Assembly: GCF_016765655.2 (NCBI RefSeq)
Contig: NZ_CP086108.1
Location: forward strand, 344,501 to 408,500
Direction: 5' to 3'
Length of the DNA: 64,000 nucleotides
Source of the DNA: Skermanella mucosa
GTDB lineage: Bacteria; Pseudomonadota; Alphaproteobacteria; Azospirillales; Azospirillaceae
Positions 47,601 to 55,696 of this stretch are shown here, piece after piece. Under the pieces are notes generated by a model. It had not been told where the DNA came from. It saw only the letters and a program-made list of their open reading frames with translations, and did not search any database. Each line of letters begins with the position of its first letter. The stretch's first letter is position 1. The position numbers were made by a program, and so were the translations under genes.

Positions 47601-48727
47601 TCGCCTCCCGCATGAGCAATTCGTACTTCTACAATCTGCTGTTCGGTGACAGCTCCTGCATCATCTATTACCTGCGGGCGATCGGTTACCGAATCTCGCT
47701 GAGCGACCAGACGGGATCGAATTTCGGGGTCTCGCAAAAGCACGACACGCCCTTCCTGTGCGAGATCGGCAAGGGGACCCTGATCTCCGACGGCATCTCC
47801 ATGATCAACGCGCATGTCTCGAACACGTCCTTCAGGCTGTCGAGGGTCGCGATCGGCTCGAACAGCTTCATCGGGAACAACGTGCTCTACCCGGCCGGCG
47901 CCAAGGTGGGGGAGAACTGCCTGCTGGCCACCAAGGTGATGGTCCCGATCGGCGGGGCCGAGTTGAACGGCGCGGGGCTGCTGGGATCGCCCTGCTTCAG
48001 GATCCCGCGCTCGGTCGCCCGGGACCAGCAGTTCGAGCATTACCGGGACGGCCCGACCTTCAAGGAAAGGCTCCGCCTGAAGAACATCTCCAACACGATC
48101 ACCATGGGATTGTTCCTCGCCCAGCAATGGCTGTTCGTCCATCTGGTCACCCTGCTCGCGGTGAACGAGATGGCGCAGTACCATGAGGCCGGCTGGGTGG
48201 CGCTGTTCGACTTCACCCTCATCCTTCCCGTCATGACGGTGGCGTACTTCGCCCTGGTCGAGCGGGCCAGCCTCGGGTTCGGGAAGCTGAAGCCGCAATT
48301 CTGCTCCATCTACGACGACTATTACTGGAAGCACGAGCGGCACTGGAAGCTCAGCGAGATCCTTTACCTCGAGGTCTTCTCGGGAACGCCGTTCAAAAGC
48401 ATGATCTGGCGACTGCTCGGGCTGAAGGTCGGGCGGAAGCTGTTCGACGACGGCTGCGCGATCCCGGAAAAGTCGCTCGTCGCCATCGGCGACAACTGCA
48501 CCATCAACCGGATGACCACGATCCAGGGCCACTCGCTGGAAGACGGGGCTTTCAAATCCGACCATATCCGCATCGGCAACGGCTGCACGATCGGCTGCAA
48601 CGCCTTCGTCCATTACGGGGTCGATATGGCGGACGGCGTGGTGCTCGACCCGGACTCATTCCTGATGAAGGGCGAGACGCTGGCCGCCAACTCGACATGG
48701 CGAGGCAATCCCGCCCGGGAGATCTGA
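44621..48727 (+). CDS. Pls/PosA-family membrane NRPS (poly-diamino-acid synthetase)
   Basis: 1368 residues with the full layout of epsilon-poly-lysine synthetase. It has an adenylation domain (about 60-545; TSGSTG near 209, YGPTEAT, YRTGDLG, KIRGYRIE) and a carrier domain with the phosphopantetheine Ser at 600 (DDLGANSLL). The rest is a membrane half with about six helices in pairs (near 655-680/700-725, 890-920/945-970, 1165-1190/1198-1215) alternating with three soluble acyltransferase-like domains with hexapeptide character (e.g. GSNSFIGNNVLYPAG, GRNAFVGEGTVLDIG, GNGCTIGCNAFVHYG). In Pls these tandem domains join monomers iteratively into a homopolymer. Specificity residues read as DFECLSVVT. 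Glu at the third position is the kind of residue that can pair with a side-chain amine, fitting a diamino acid. The upstream aminotransferase points to 2,4-diaminobutyrate. Product, linkage and length are inference. Confidence 0.92.
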   Translation: MERTEQTVTSEAPVEEEAPFSRETIAQLYPEPERVLTCPGLGNHIRWQTGERLDGLIAWRCAMMSRSGAADRLAVSAEDGHLGYADLDRTANRLARLLLKRGVAPGDRVGLLFARSIWTYVAMLAVMKAGAAYVPLDPGFPRERVSFISQDAGIGLFLTTSGLVGQLDGLGMETLCLDRIAPLVEREPDAPLERPADAPPDALCYIIYTSGSTGYPKGVAVEHSSICNFVRVAAEVYGLTEDDRVYQGMTIAFDFSVEEIWVPLYSGSALFPAPAGPSLVGADLSQFLSVRRITALCCVPTLLATLEDDLPSLRFILVSGEACPHNLIERWYREGRTFLNVYGPTEATVTASWTLLEPNRPVTIGVPLPTYMILILEPGEARLARKGDAGEVCIAGIGLAREYVNRPDLTAKAFIPDFLYLPDNPSGRIYRTGDLGRVTGDGEIEYLGRIDAQVKIRGYRIELAEIESVIMRVPGIAQAVVGKYEPAPGAAELVAYYTLRQDTADPGPDAIFQAIRSHLPAYMLPAFYEAMDALPMLPSDKVDRKKLPAPSRPRFVARSARYVAPGNDTEREIARILGDVLTVEQVSMDDHFFDDLGANSLLMARFCARVRERFDFSEVSMREVYLHPTLRELTAFLSTKVRRKQEAVRDEPVHVASTADYVLCGFLQLAFYAVYSTALVVALVEGYGWVSASDTLADSYVRSAAFAATAFVTLAALPVALKWLLVGRWREERIPIWSLGYFRFWIVKRLVQANPMVLFVGSPVYNAYLRMLGAKVGRDAVIFSVAPVCTDLLTIGDAAIVRKDSLLTGYRARSGFIETGSVAIGRNAFVGEGTVLDIGTSIGDGAQLGHSSSLHRGQAIPPGKRYHGSPAQETQDDYATVEPRRCGTLRRWAFSVAQVVSLFAVTLPLPVMVLDALLSSLEFGTAAEVVAHASASFTALDFHLDLLAWSAGLFFGLLILGLAIIVTVPRLLNLCLREDTTYVLYGFHYFVYRLASRMSNSYFYNLLFGDSSCIIYYLRAIGYRISLSDQTGSNFGVSQKHDTPFLCEIGKGTLISDGISMINAHVSNTSFRLSRVAIGSNSFIGNNVLYPAGAKVGENCLLATKVMVPIGGAELNGAGLLGSPCFRIPRSVARDQQFEHYRDGPTFKERLRLKNISNTITMGLFLAQQWLFVHLVTLLAVNEMAQYHEAGWVALFDFTLILPVMTVAYFALVERASLGFGKLKPQFCSIYDDYYWKHERHWKLSEILYLEVFSGTPFKSMIWRLLGLKVGRKLFDDGCAIPEKSLVAIGDNCTINRMTTIQGHSLEDGAFKSDHIRIGNGCTIGCNAFVHYGVDMADGVVLDPDSFLMKGETLAANSTWRGNPAREI

Positions 48728-48768
48728 GGCCGATCGGGTGCCAAGCAGACAACAATGGGGAACATGTC

Positions 48769-49233
48769 ATGTCCGGAACAGCAAGAATGCGGCCGGCAGA
48801 TATCCGTCCGGAGTGGATGCCACTCCTCGGTCCGGCTGATACGCTGGAACTGATCGGCTTCGGCAAGGGAACGGGGTGCCGGTCAGGCTTTCGGGAATGG
48901 ATCTACGTGGCCCTTCACCGAACCTATGGCGATTGGACCCACGTCTACGACGTCGTGCTTCGCCCGGGCTGCCTGGACGCGGAGATACGCCTGATCCGCG
49001 TCATGCCCGGCGACCGCAGGGGCGAGGCGCGCTCCTGGGCCATGGCCGCACGGGGAAACGATCTCCGCGGCCGGGCGGCGGGACCGGACGACAGCCTGTA
49101 CGGGCGGGGCCTTGCCTGGTGCCGGCCCTATCCGGAGGGTGGCCGCGCCTTCCAGGACACCGCGAGGCAGGACACCGCGAATCGAGCCACTGCAACGAAG
49201 GATTTGAGATGCGCCTTACCCGCCGTGCCCTGA
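48769..49233 (+). CDS. Hypothetical protein between polymer synthetase and S41 peptidase
   Basis: 154 residues from ATG 48769 (GGGGAA about 9 nt upstream), overlapping the next gene by 25 nt. I do not recognise it. Residues 15-110 look like a compact mixed fold (LELIGFGKGTGCRSGFREWIYVALHRTYGDWTHVYDVVL) with three Cys. The last 30 residues are Arg/Thr/Ala-rich and may be unstructured. No signal or membrane segment, so probably cytoplasmic. Its place in the operon suggests a role tied to the polymer synthetase. Confidence 0.55.
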   Translation: MSGTARMRPADIRPEWMPLLGPADTLELIGFGKGTGCRSGFREWIYVALHRTYGDWTHVYDVVLRPGCLDAEIRLIRVMPGDRRGEARSWAMAARGNDLRGRAAGPDDSLYGRGLAWCRPYPEGGRAFQDTARQDTANRATATKDLRCALPAVP

Positions 49234-50615
49234 TCGCCTCCACCGCGGCAGCCGCCGCCACGGGCATCGTGGCGTCCCTGGCATCGGCCGACCGGACGGT
49301 GCCCCGCGGTACCCTACCCACGGGATTGTGGCGTTCCCGAACCACGGCCGACCTGCTCGCCGTCGACAGGTCGGCCTGCCGCACCTACACCCGCTACGAC
49401 ACGATGATGGCCCTGGTAGACGAATCGCCGCGCGACGGCATCGAGAAGGAGCTGATCGAGGCGCGGCTCGAAACGGACCCGGGCCGCGGCGACCGGCTGG
49501 AGCTGGAATACTGGGGCACCGTAACCCGCTTCGTCTATGACCGGGAGGCGGACTGGCCGGCCATGCGCCGCCTGGGCGGCGACGACTGGATATCGGACCC
49601 GTCCCGGACAGTGGACGCGTTCTTCAAGGCGGTGTCCGGCCACTTCGCCTTCGCCCCCGAGGCGGGGATCGACTGGACCGACCTGCGGGCGGAAACCGAC
49701 GCGGCGCTCCGGCGCGGGTCGTCTGAACCGGGAGCCCTGTTCGACGCGCTGGCGGCGGCCCTGCGGCGCCTGGAGGACGGCCACGGCTCCCTGAGGGGCA
49801 TGGGGCGCTACGCCGCCAGCCGGGACGGCCCGGATCGGTTCTACCAATCGTGGAAGGCGGCGGGCGGAAATCCGGTGGGCGGCGACTATTCGGACGGCTT
49901 CAGCCGCGACTGGCTCCATCATGTCAGCGACCGTGTCCTGGCCGGAGCGGGACACCGCGCCGCCCGGGACACCGTCGCGTGGGGGCGGCTCCGGAGCGGC
50001 CTGGGCTACATCGCGCTGATGGCCTGCGAAGGGCTGTCGCACGACGAAGGGGGACAGGCCGACGTGGCCGCGGCCAGGCAGGTGTTCGACCGGGTGATGC
50101 GGGATCTGGCGGACACCCGGGGAATCGTCGTGGACATGCGCTACAATTACGGCGGATGGGACCGGGTGCCCCTCTCCCTGGCCGCCCATTTCACGGACCG
50201 GCCCTTGCCGGCCTTCACCAAGCAGCCGGTGAGGCGCGGCATCGGCCTGGACGTCCAGACCATCGGGATCGTCCCGGCGGCCGGTCCCCGCCACGCCGGG
50301 CCCCTGGCCGTCCTGACCAGCGACGCCACCATCAGCGCCGCGGAAGTCGGGACCATCGGGTTCCGCGCCCTGCCGAACGTCCGCACCTTCGGAACCGCCA
50401 CCTACGGCGCCCTGTCCGACCCCTTCTACTTCCGCCTGCCGAACGGGTGGAGGGGGGCGGTCTCCAACGAGATCTACCGGGCGTCGGACGGCCGGGTCTA
50501 CGAGGGGACGGGGATCCCGCCCGACCGGCCCTCGGCGGCCCCCTCCGCATCGGACTTCCGGGAGGTGGTGGACTCCCAGCTTCGGGACGCGGAAGCATGG
50601 CTCCTGTCACTTTGA
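49209..50615 (+). CDS. S41-family (C-terminal processing protease-like) peptidase with Tat-like signal
   Basis: 468 residues from ATG 49209. The N-terminus MRLTRRALIASTAAAAATGIVASLASA resembles a twin-arginine or Sec signal, so the protein should be exported. The C-terminal half matches S41 peptidases: GLGYIALMA, a conserved DMRYNYGG (the usual DLRxNxGG), and AVLTSDATISAAEVGTIGFRAL, which holds the expected Ser in ISAAE. The following region (GTATYGALSDPFYFRLPNGW) fits the family's post-catalytic strand. No PDZ domain is obvious. In this setting it might trim the polymer or process the adjacent porin. This is inference only. Confidence 0.85.
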   Translation: MRLTRRALIASTAAAAATGIVASLASADRTVPRGTLPTGLWRSRTTADLLAVDRSACRTYTRYDTMMALVDESPRDGIEKELIEARLETDPGRGDRLELEYWGTVTRFVYDREADWPAMRRLGGDDWISDPSRTVDAFFKAVSGHFAFAPEAGIDWTDLRAETDAALRRGSSEPGALFDALAAALRRLEDGHGSLRGMGRYAASRDGPDRFYQSWKAAGGNPVGGDYSDGFSRDWLHHVSDRVLAGAGHRAARDTVAWGRLRSGLGYIALMACEGLSHDEGGQADVAAARQVFDRVMRDLADTRGIVVDMRYNYGGWDRVPLSLAAHFTDRPLPAFTKQPVRRGIGLDVQTIGIVPAAGPRHAGPLAVLTSDATISAAEVGTIGFRALPNVRTFGTATYGALSDPFYFRLPNGWRGAVSNEIYRASDGRVYEGTGIPPDRPSAAPSASDFREVVDSQLRDAEAWLLSL

Positions 50616-50628
50616 CGGCGGCGGCATC

Positions 50629-52362
50629 ATGAGGCGGAGGGCGCTTGCCTCGACGGCGGTCCTTGCCCTCATGATCCTTCTCCCGGCAGCCGACGCTTCC
50701 GCCGAAGAGGCGCTCACGACGCTTGCCCAGGCCGCCGAGGAGGAGGACGAGGAAGAAGAGGAAGAGGAAGAGGAAGAGGAAGGGGAAGAAGAAGAGGATC
50801 AGAACGAGGAAGAGGACAGCGAGGAAGAGGACAGCGAGGAAGACGACAGCGAGGAAGAGGACGACGAACCGGTGCTCGTCCCCGGACAGCTGCTCGCGAC
50901 CCTCTACGGCACGTCGACACTTCAGGCGGGATTGGGCGGGGACCTCACCCGCGGCCTGCAGTTCCGCAACGACACGGAGATAGGGATCAACGTCGGGGGC
51001 AAGGCCGACAACGGGCTTCTGTACGGCCTGAAGGTTCAGTTCCAGGCCATCACCGGGGGTGACTCCACCTCGGAGATGGATATCGACGAAGCATATGTTT
51101 ATCTCGGCGGAAACTGGGGCCGCCTGGAGTTCGGCGACACCGACGATGTCGTGGCCGGAGGACTTCTCGTCTATGCCCCCAGCGTCGGGATAGGCCAGGT
51201 CGACGGCGATTACGGCAGCTTCTCCAAACTGACTCTGGACGATTACTATCCGTTCTATCCGGACCTGGGATCGGGGACCAAGGTGAACTACTACACCCCC
51301 TGGATAGGCGGCTTCCAGGCGGGAATATCCTACACGCCCTATGTTCTGGATCGCGGCCAGTCGGTCGTCGCCTTCAAGCCGGGAAGGCTCCGCACCGCTC
51401 CGGCGACCCTCGCGGGTCCGTCGTCGCTCGGCTTCGTCAGCACGCCCGCGGCGGCGGGCCTGTCTTCTTCCCTGGCCGTTCCGGCGGTGCTTCCGTCCGC
51501 TCCCGCGCCGAACCTCGCCGCCGTGGCGGAGCCTGCCGCGATCACCGTCAACCAGGTCATCGAGGACGGCGAGGAGGACATCGGCGATGAGGAGGATGAC
51601 GAAGAGGAGGTGGACGAAGACGAGGACGACGGGGAAGACGAAGGCGACGGGGAGGACGAGGACGACGGTGAAGACGAGGACGACGGGGAAGACGATGGCG
51701 CCGGGGAGGAACCGGAAGACGACGGCGAGGAGGATGACGGTGATCCCGACCCCGGGCAGCCTGATCCGGAAGACCCCTCTTCCGACCCCGAAACGCCGCC
51801 CGTGATCGATCCCGACCCCGAGACGCCCGACGTGGTGGTGCCGGGGGAAGAAGATCCGGATGATGAGGAAGAAGAGGAAGAGGAAGAGGACACGGAGGAG
51901 GAGAGCGGATACCGGGACGTCGTCGCCCTGGCGATGAACTACCAGAGGGAGTTCCTGGACGGGGACATGACGGTCATCGGCAGCGCCGCGCTGATGAACG
52001 GCAGGGGCTACGGCGAGGGTTTCGAGGATTTCACCGCCTGGCTCGCGGGCGTCCAGGTCGAGGTCGCGAGTTTCACGGTGGGCGGCGGGTTCGGCGATTT
52101 CGACGGCTTCAACAGCCTGGGCCGGCAATGGAACGTCGGGGCGACCTATTCAGCCGGTCCGTTCAGCATAGGTGCCCAGTATGTCCAGGCCTGGGACATC
52201 AACGACGACAAGTCGTGGGCGGCCGGCATCGGCGTGAACTACGAACTGGCGCCCGGACTGTCGCTCCAGGCCGACTATGTCCGCTCCCGGGTCGATTTCG
52301 AGGGGGCCGAAAGCCGGAACACCGCGGACATCCTCCTGCTCGGTCTCCAACTGAGCTTCTGA
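50629..52362 (+). CDS. Outer-membrane porin with two poly-acidic segments
   Basis: 577 residues with a signal peptide (MRRRALASTAVLALMILLPAADASA). Immediately after cleavage comes a run of nearly pure Glu/Asp (about 36-80). A Gram-negative porin barrel begins at about 88 (GTSTLQAGLGGDLTRGLQFRND) and continues to a terminal Phe (LLLGLQLSF). A second acidic insert, residues about 305-426, interrupts the barrel between strands and must be a loop or plug with well over half Asp/Glu plus Gly and Pro. Ordinary porins of this type have no such blocks. It starts 13 nt after the S41 gene, last of the run that begins with the diaminobutyrate aminotransferase, so I infer electrostatic handling of a polycation. 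Simple cation-selective uptake is an alternative. Confidence 0.88.
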   Translation: MRRRALASTAVLALMILLPAADASAEEALTTLAQAAEEEDEEEEEEEEEEEGEEEEDQNEEEDSEEEDSEEDDSEEEDDEPVLVPGQLLATLYGTSTLQAGLGGDLTRGLQFRNDTEIGINVGGKADNGLLYGLKVQFQAITGGDSTSEMDIDEAYVYLGGNWGRLEFGDTDDVVAGGLLVYAPSVGIGQVDGDYGSFSKLTLDDYYPFYPDLGSGTKVNYYTPWIGGFQAGISYTPYVLDRGQSVVAFKPGRLRTAPATLAGPSSLGFVSTPAAAGLSSSLAVPAVLPSAPAPNLAAVAEPAAITVNQVIEDGEEDIGDEEDDEEEVDEDEDDGEDEGDGEDEDDGEDEDDGEDDGAGEEPEDDGEEDDGDPDPGQPDPEDPSSDPETPPVIDPDPETPDVVVPGEEDPDDEEEEEEEEDTEEESGYRDVVALAMNYQREFLDGDMTVIGSAALMNGRGYGEGFEDFTAWLAGVQVEVASFTVGGGFGDFDGFNSLGRQWNVGATYSAGPFSIGAQYVQAWDINDDKSWAAGIGVNYELAPGLSLQADYVRSRVDFEGAESRNTADILLLGLQLSF

Positions 52363-52582
52363 GCCGCCCGTTCCCGGCGAGCGCTCGACCGGCACGCCCG
52401 ACGCCGATCATTCCCGTTGCCGCGAACCGGCAATGGGATTACGTTCGATCGGCAACAACTTTTACCTGAATATTATAGTATTCAATAAACCGGCCGTGCG
52501 GGCCGCCCTCTACCCCGGGGTGCGGCCGGCGGACGGATGTTGCCTTGCTTTCGGTCATTTTCCCGGTCAGGGGAGGGTCATA

Positions 52583-54703
52583 GTGCAACGTCTTTCCAGG
52601 AAATCACCTGTCAGCCGACCGGGCGCCGCGATGATCGCGGCGCTGGCCGTCGCGACGGCCGCCGTCCTCGGCACCGCGTCGGATGCCGCCGCGCAGGCGG
52701 CACCATCCAAGCGGGTCTTCGCCAATCCGCCGGTGCTCGGCGAGGCGGCATCGCCGCCGTCCATCGCCTCCCTGCTGAAGCTGCCGACCCCCGGCCCCCG
52801 CCGCGGCAGCGAGCGGCTGTACGACCTCACCATCAAGTATGTCGACAGCACCCTGTACAATCCTTCGACCGGTGTCGACCAGCCGGTGCATCTGCGCACA
52901 TATGTCGGCACCGACACCAGCCCCGACCGGCCGTTCATCGCGCCGACGCCGGGCGACACGGTGCGGGTCAACCTGAAGAACCGGCTGCCGGCGGACCCCG
53001 ACTGCTTCGACGCGACGATCCCGACCAACAAGCCGCACTGCTTCAACGGCACCAACCTGCACTCGCACGGCCTGTGGGTCAGCCCGACCGGCAACAGCGA
53101 CAACGTGCTGGTCAAGCTGCTTCCCGGCGTCGATTTCCAGTACGAATACAATATCCCGCCCGACCATCCCTCGGGCACCTTCTGGTACCACCCGCACCTG
53201 CACGGCTCTACCGCGCTGCAGGTTTCCAGCGGCATGGCCGGCGCGCTGATCGTGCGTGGCGACCGCAAGCCGACCGAGACGGTCAACGGCGACCTGGACA
53301 CCCTGCTGGTCAAGCCCGACGGCGGCGCCATGCCCGAGCAGCTGCTGGTCTTCCAGCAGATCCAGTACGCCTGCACCGGCGCCGACGGGAAGATCAAGGT
53401 CGATGCCGACGGCAACGTCGACTGGACCTGCCTGCCCGGCGAGGTCGGCGTCATCGAGAGCTACGAGCAGTTCGGTCCGGGCACCTGGGCGGCGTCCGGC
53501 CGCTGGACCAGCATCAACGGCGTGGTCCTGCCCGAGTTCCGCGGGCCGATGGCCGGCCAGGCGGAGCGCTGGCGGCTGGTCCATGCGGGCGTGCGCGAGA
53601 CCATCACGGTCCAGTTCCGCAAGGTGTCGCGCGACATCGGTCCGGTGGCGCAGCTCCGCCTGAAGGCGTCCGACAGCGACAGGTTCGTCGAGGAGACCTG
53701 CGGCGGCGCCCCGGTGCCGTACCAGATCGTCGCGTCCGACGGCCTGACCATGGCCCAGGCGCAGACGGTGACCGCGACGACCCTGCAGCCGGGCTACCGC
53801 AACGACCTGCTGGTCGTCTTCCCCGAACCGGGCCGCTACTGCATCAGCGAGGTCGCGACCTCGGCCGCGGGCAATGTCAGCGAGGCCGCGTCGGGCCGCG
53901 AGATCCTGGGCTTCGTCGAGGTCTCGGAGCGGCCGAAGGACAAGGCCCCGGTGACCGACGTGACCAAGGCGCTGACCGAGCAGCTGGTCGCCGCCGCGCA
54001 GAAGGTCTATGCCGGCAAGGTGCGGGACGAGGTGATCGCCGGCCTGAAGGACGGGCTGAAGCTGACCCGGTTCGTGCCCCATCCGACGATCGAGGACTCC
54101 GAGGTCCAGAGCGGCGAGAAGCTGGTGTTCTTCATCAACACCTATTCGAACGACCCGACGACCTTCGAGGTCGGCGAGGACTTCGACGTGGTCGAGAACG
54201 CCAACGGCAACCTGGTGCCCGAAGGCGCCGTCCCCTACGACCCGACCCGGATCGACCGCAAGCTGCCGCTGGGCGGCGTGCAGGAATGGGAGCTGCGCTC
54301 CTATTTCGTCAGCCACCCGTTCCACATCCACGTCAACCCGTTCCAGATCGTCAAGATCCTGGACCCGAACGGCAAGGACGTCAGCGTCGCGGGAGCGGTG
54401 GACAGTTCCGGCCAGACCACGGCGGACCCGCAATATCCTGGCCTGAAGGGGGTCTGGAAGGACACGCTCTGGGTCAAGAGCCTGATCACCTCGGGCCTGA
54501 CCAACCCGCCGACCGGTGAGTACAAGATCTTCATCCGCACCCGCTACCGCCGCTACATCGGCGAGTTCGTCCTGCACTGCCATATCCTGGACCACGAGGA
54601 CCAGGGCATGATGCAGAACATCAGCATCGTCCTCCCGGACGGGCAGGGCGGCACCGCCCACGGCCACGGACACGGCTCAAGCCACGCGGCCGCCAAGCCG
54701 TGA
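52583..54703 (+). CDS. Exported multicopper oxidase
   Basis: 706 residues from a GTG start at 52583, preferred because GGGAGGG lies about 7 nt upstream and a signal peptide follows at once (MIAALAVATAAVLGTASDAAAQ). All four copper motifs are present: NLHSHGLW, WYHPHLHG, HPFHIHVNPFQI and HCHILDHEDQGMM, giving one type 1 and the trinuclear centre. A His/Gly-rich tail (AHGHGHGSSHAAAKP) could bind metal. The protein probably oxidises a metal ion or phenol in the periplasm using oxygen. It is separated by 220 nt from the porin gene and is followed by a strong hairpin, so it looks like its own unit. Confidence 0.93.
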   Translation: MQRLSRKSPVSRPGAAMIAALAVATAAVLGTASDAAAQAAPSKRVFANPPVLGEAASPPSIASLLKLPTPGPRRGSERLYDLTIKYVDSTLYNPSTGVDQPVHLRTYVGTDTSPDRPFIAPTPGDTVRVNLKNRLPADPDCFDATIPTNKPHCFNGTNLHSHGLWVSPTGNSDNVLVKLLPGVDFQYEYNIPPDHPSGTFWYHPHLHGSTALQVSSGMAGALIVRGDRKPTETVNGDLDTLLVKPDGGAMPEQLLVFQQIQYACTGADGKIKVDADGNVDWTCLPGEVGVIESYEQFGPGTWAASGRWTSINGVVLPEFRGPMAGQAERWRLVHAGVRETITVQFRKVSRDIGPVAQLRLKASDSDRFVEETCGGAPVPYQIVASDGLTMAQAQTVTATTLQPGYRNDLLVVFPEPGRYCISEVATSAAGNVSEAASGREILGFVEVSERPKDKAPVTDVTKALTEQLVAAAQKVYAGKVRDEVIAGLKDGLKLTRFVPHPTIEDSEVQSGEKLVFFINTYSNDPTTFEVGEDFDVVENANGNLVPEGAVPYDPTRIDRKLPLGGVQEWELRSYFVSHPFHIHVNPFQIVKILDPNGKDVSVAGAVDSSGQTTADPQYPGLKGVWKDTLWVKSLITSGLTNPPTGEYKIFIRTRYRRYIGEFVLHCHILDHEDQGMMQNISIVLPDGQGGTAHGHGHGSSHAAAKP

Positions 54704-54718
54704 GGCCGTAGCGCTCCA

Positions 54719-54743
54719 CCCCCGGCGGCCCGGCCGCCGGGGG
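54719..54743. terminator. Rho-independent-like terminator after the multicopper oxidase
   Basis: Perfect 11-bp GC stem (CCCCCGGCGGC / GCCGCCGGGGG) with a 3-nt loop, 15 nt after the stop. Only a weak T tract (CTTTCTC) follows, some 10 nt later. Confidence 0.65.
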
Positions 54744-54922
54744 ATTCCGGCTTTCTCAAAAGCCTCCGTCCTGTTAAAGGGAAAACTTTACCGATCACGC
54801 TCGCGCGATCATAATCCTCCGGTGGCTCCTGGGACCCACCATGAATGAGGATCTCAGCGCTTTGCTCGGAAAGGGCGACATACCGAGGCAGATCGGGATG
54901 CACCGGATTGACGGAAACAGCC

Positions 54923-55294
54923 GTGCCGCGCATCGCTGAGTTGGACGACCGGGAACTCGCCAACTGCGTGACATCCCGACTGCCAGCCGGCGTGCTGGCT
55001 CAAGTCGCGGAGGCCGGGTATACGCTCCCTGAAACATTCCAGCTTGTATATGGTGGCGAATTGCCTCGCGAAGATCGCCTCACTCCTGGCGAGAGCGACT
55101 GTGCAGTCAGGTTGATCCGCATTGCGAACCGGGCGAGGAAGGTGTTCGGCGATCCCGAGAAGGCATGGCGATGGATGAGGAAGCCGAAAAACGCGTTCGA
55201 CGGCAAGACGTGCGTCGACATGCTAAGGACTGAACAGGGCGGCAGGGAAGTCGAGAACATGCTGGTTCGTATTGAACACGGTATGGCCGCCTGA
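54923..55294 (+). CDS. Xre/MbcA/ParS-type antitoxin (DUF2384)
   Basis: About 123 residues if translation begins at GTG 54923; the frame stays open upstream to ATG 54845, so the start is uncertain. The C-terminal half is the toxin-binding domain of RES-linked antitoxins: VRLIRIANRARKVFGDPEKAWRWMRKPKNAFDGKTCVDML, with the typical FGD..KAxxWL/M and P...G..P/C..M pattern. The N-terminal part should be a helix-turn-helix-like region (LPAGVLAQVAEAGYTLPETFQLVYG). It lies 2 nt before the RES toxin gene, as in intact pairs. In active systems it blocks the toxin and represses its own promoter. Confidence 0.85.
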   Translation: MPRIAELDDRELANCVTSRLPAGVLAQVAEAGYTLPETFQLVYGGELPREDRLTPGESDCAVRLIRIANRARKVFGDPEKAWRWMRKPKNAFDGKTCVDMLRTEQGGREVENMLVRIEHGMAA

Positions 55295-55296
55295 TC

Positions 55297-55635
55297 TTGA
55301 TCGTCTGGCGTCTGAGCCGATACACCGAACTTCAGGGTATCGGTGGTTTGCATGCGAGTGGACGCTGGCACGAGAAGGGTCATCCGATCGTCTACGCGGC
55401 GGCGGAAAGGCTGTCGCCAGACAGCCCGGTTCTGGCGAACGAGCATGAGTCCCGGCGTTTCGGTACAGCCTGGCTTACGGAGAAGCGCTCGGCGGTTCTC
55501 CTCGTTCCCTCCGTCATCATTCCGGTCGAGACCAACATCCTGATCAATCCAGGACACCCCGATGCCGCAGGGGTATCCATGATCGAAGCCACGGAATCCG
55601 TCTTCGACGATCGCTTGTTCTCCCGGCCGCTTTAG
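55297..55635 (+). pseudogene. RES-family toxin with an internal in-frame deletion
   Basis: 112 residues from TTG 55297, versus about 150-160 usual for RES toxins. The N-terminus (MIVWRLSRY...GGLHASGRWHEKGHPIVYAA) and C-terminus (RSAVLLVPSVIIPVETNILINPGHPDA) are good RES sequence, including Arg23, Tyr33 and the VPS serine. About 45 residues between them are missing: after IVYAAAERL the sequence jumps to RRFGTAWL, skipping the helix that normally carries the conserved Glu. RES toxins degrade NAD. This copy is probably inactive. The deletion keeps the frame, so an altered but expressed product cannot be ruled out. Confidence 0.75.
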
Positions 55636-55696
55636 CTCCGGCAGTGCGTCCGGGTCTCCGGAAGCGGCCGGAGGATCAAGCTCGGATGGGTCACCC

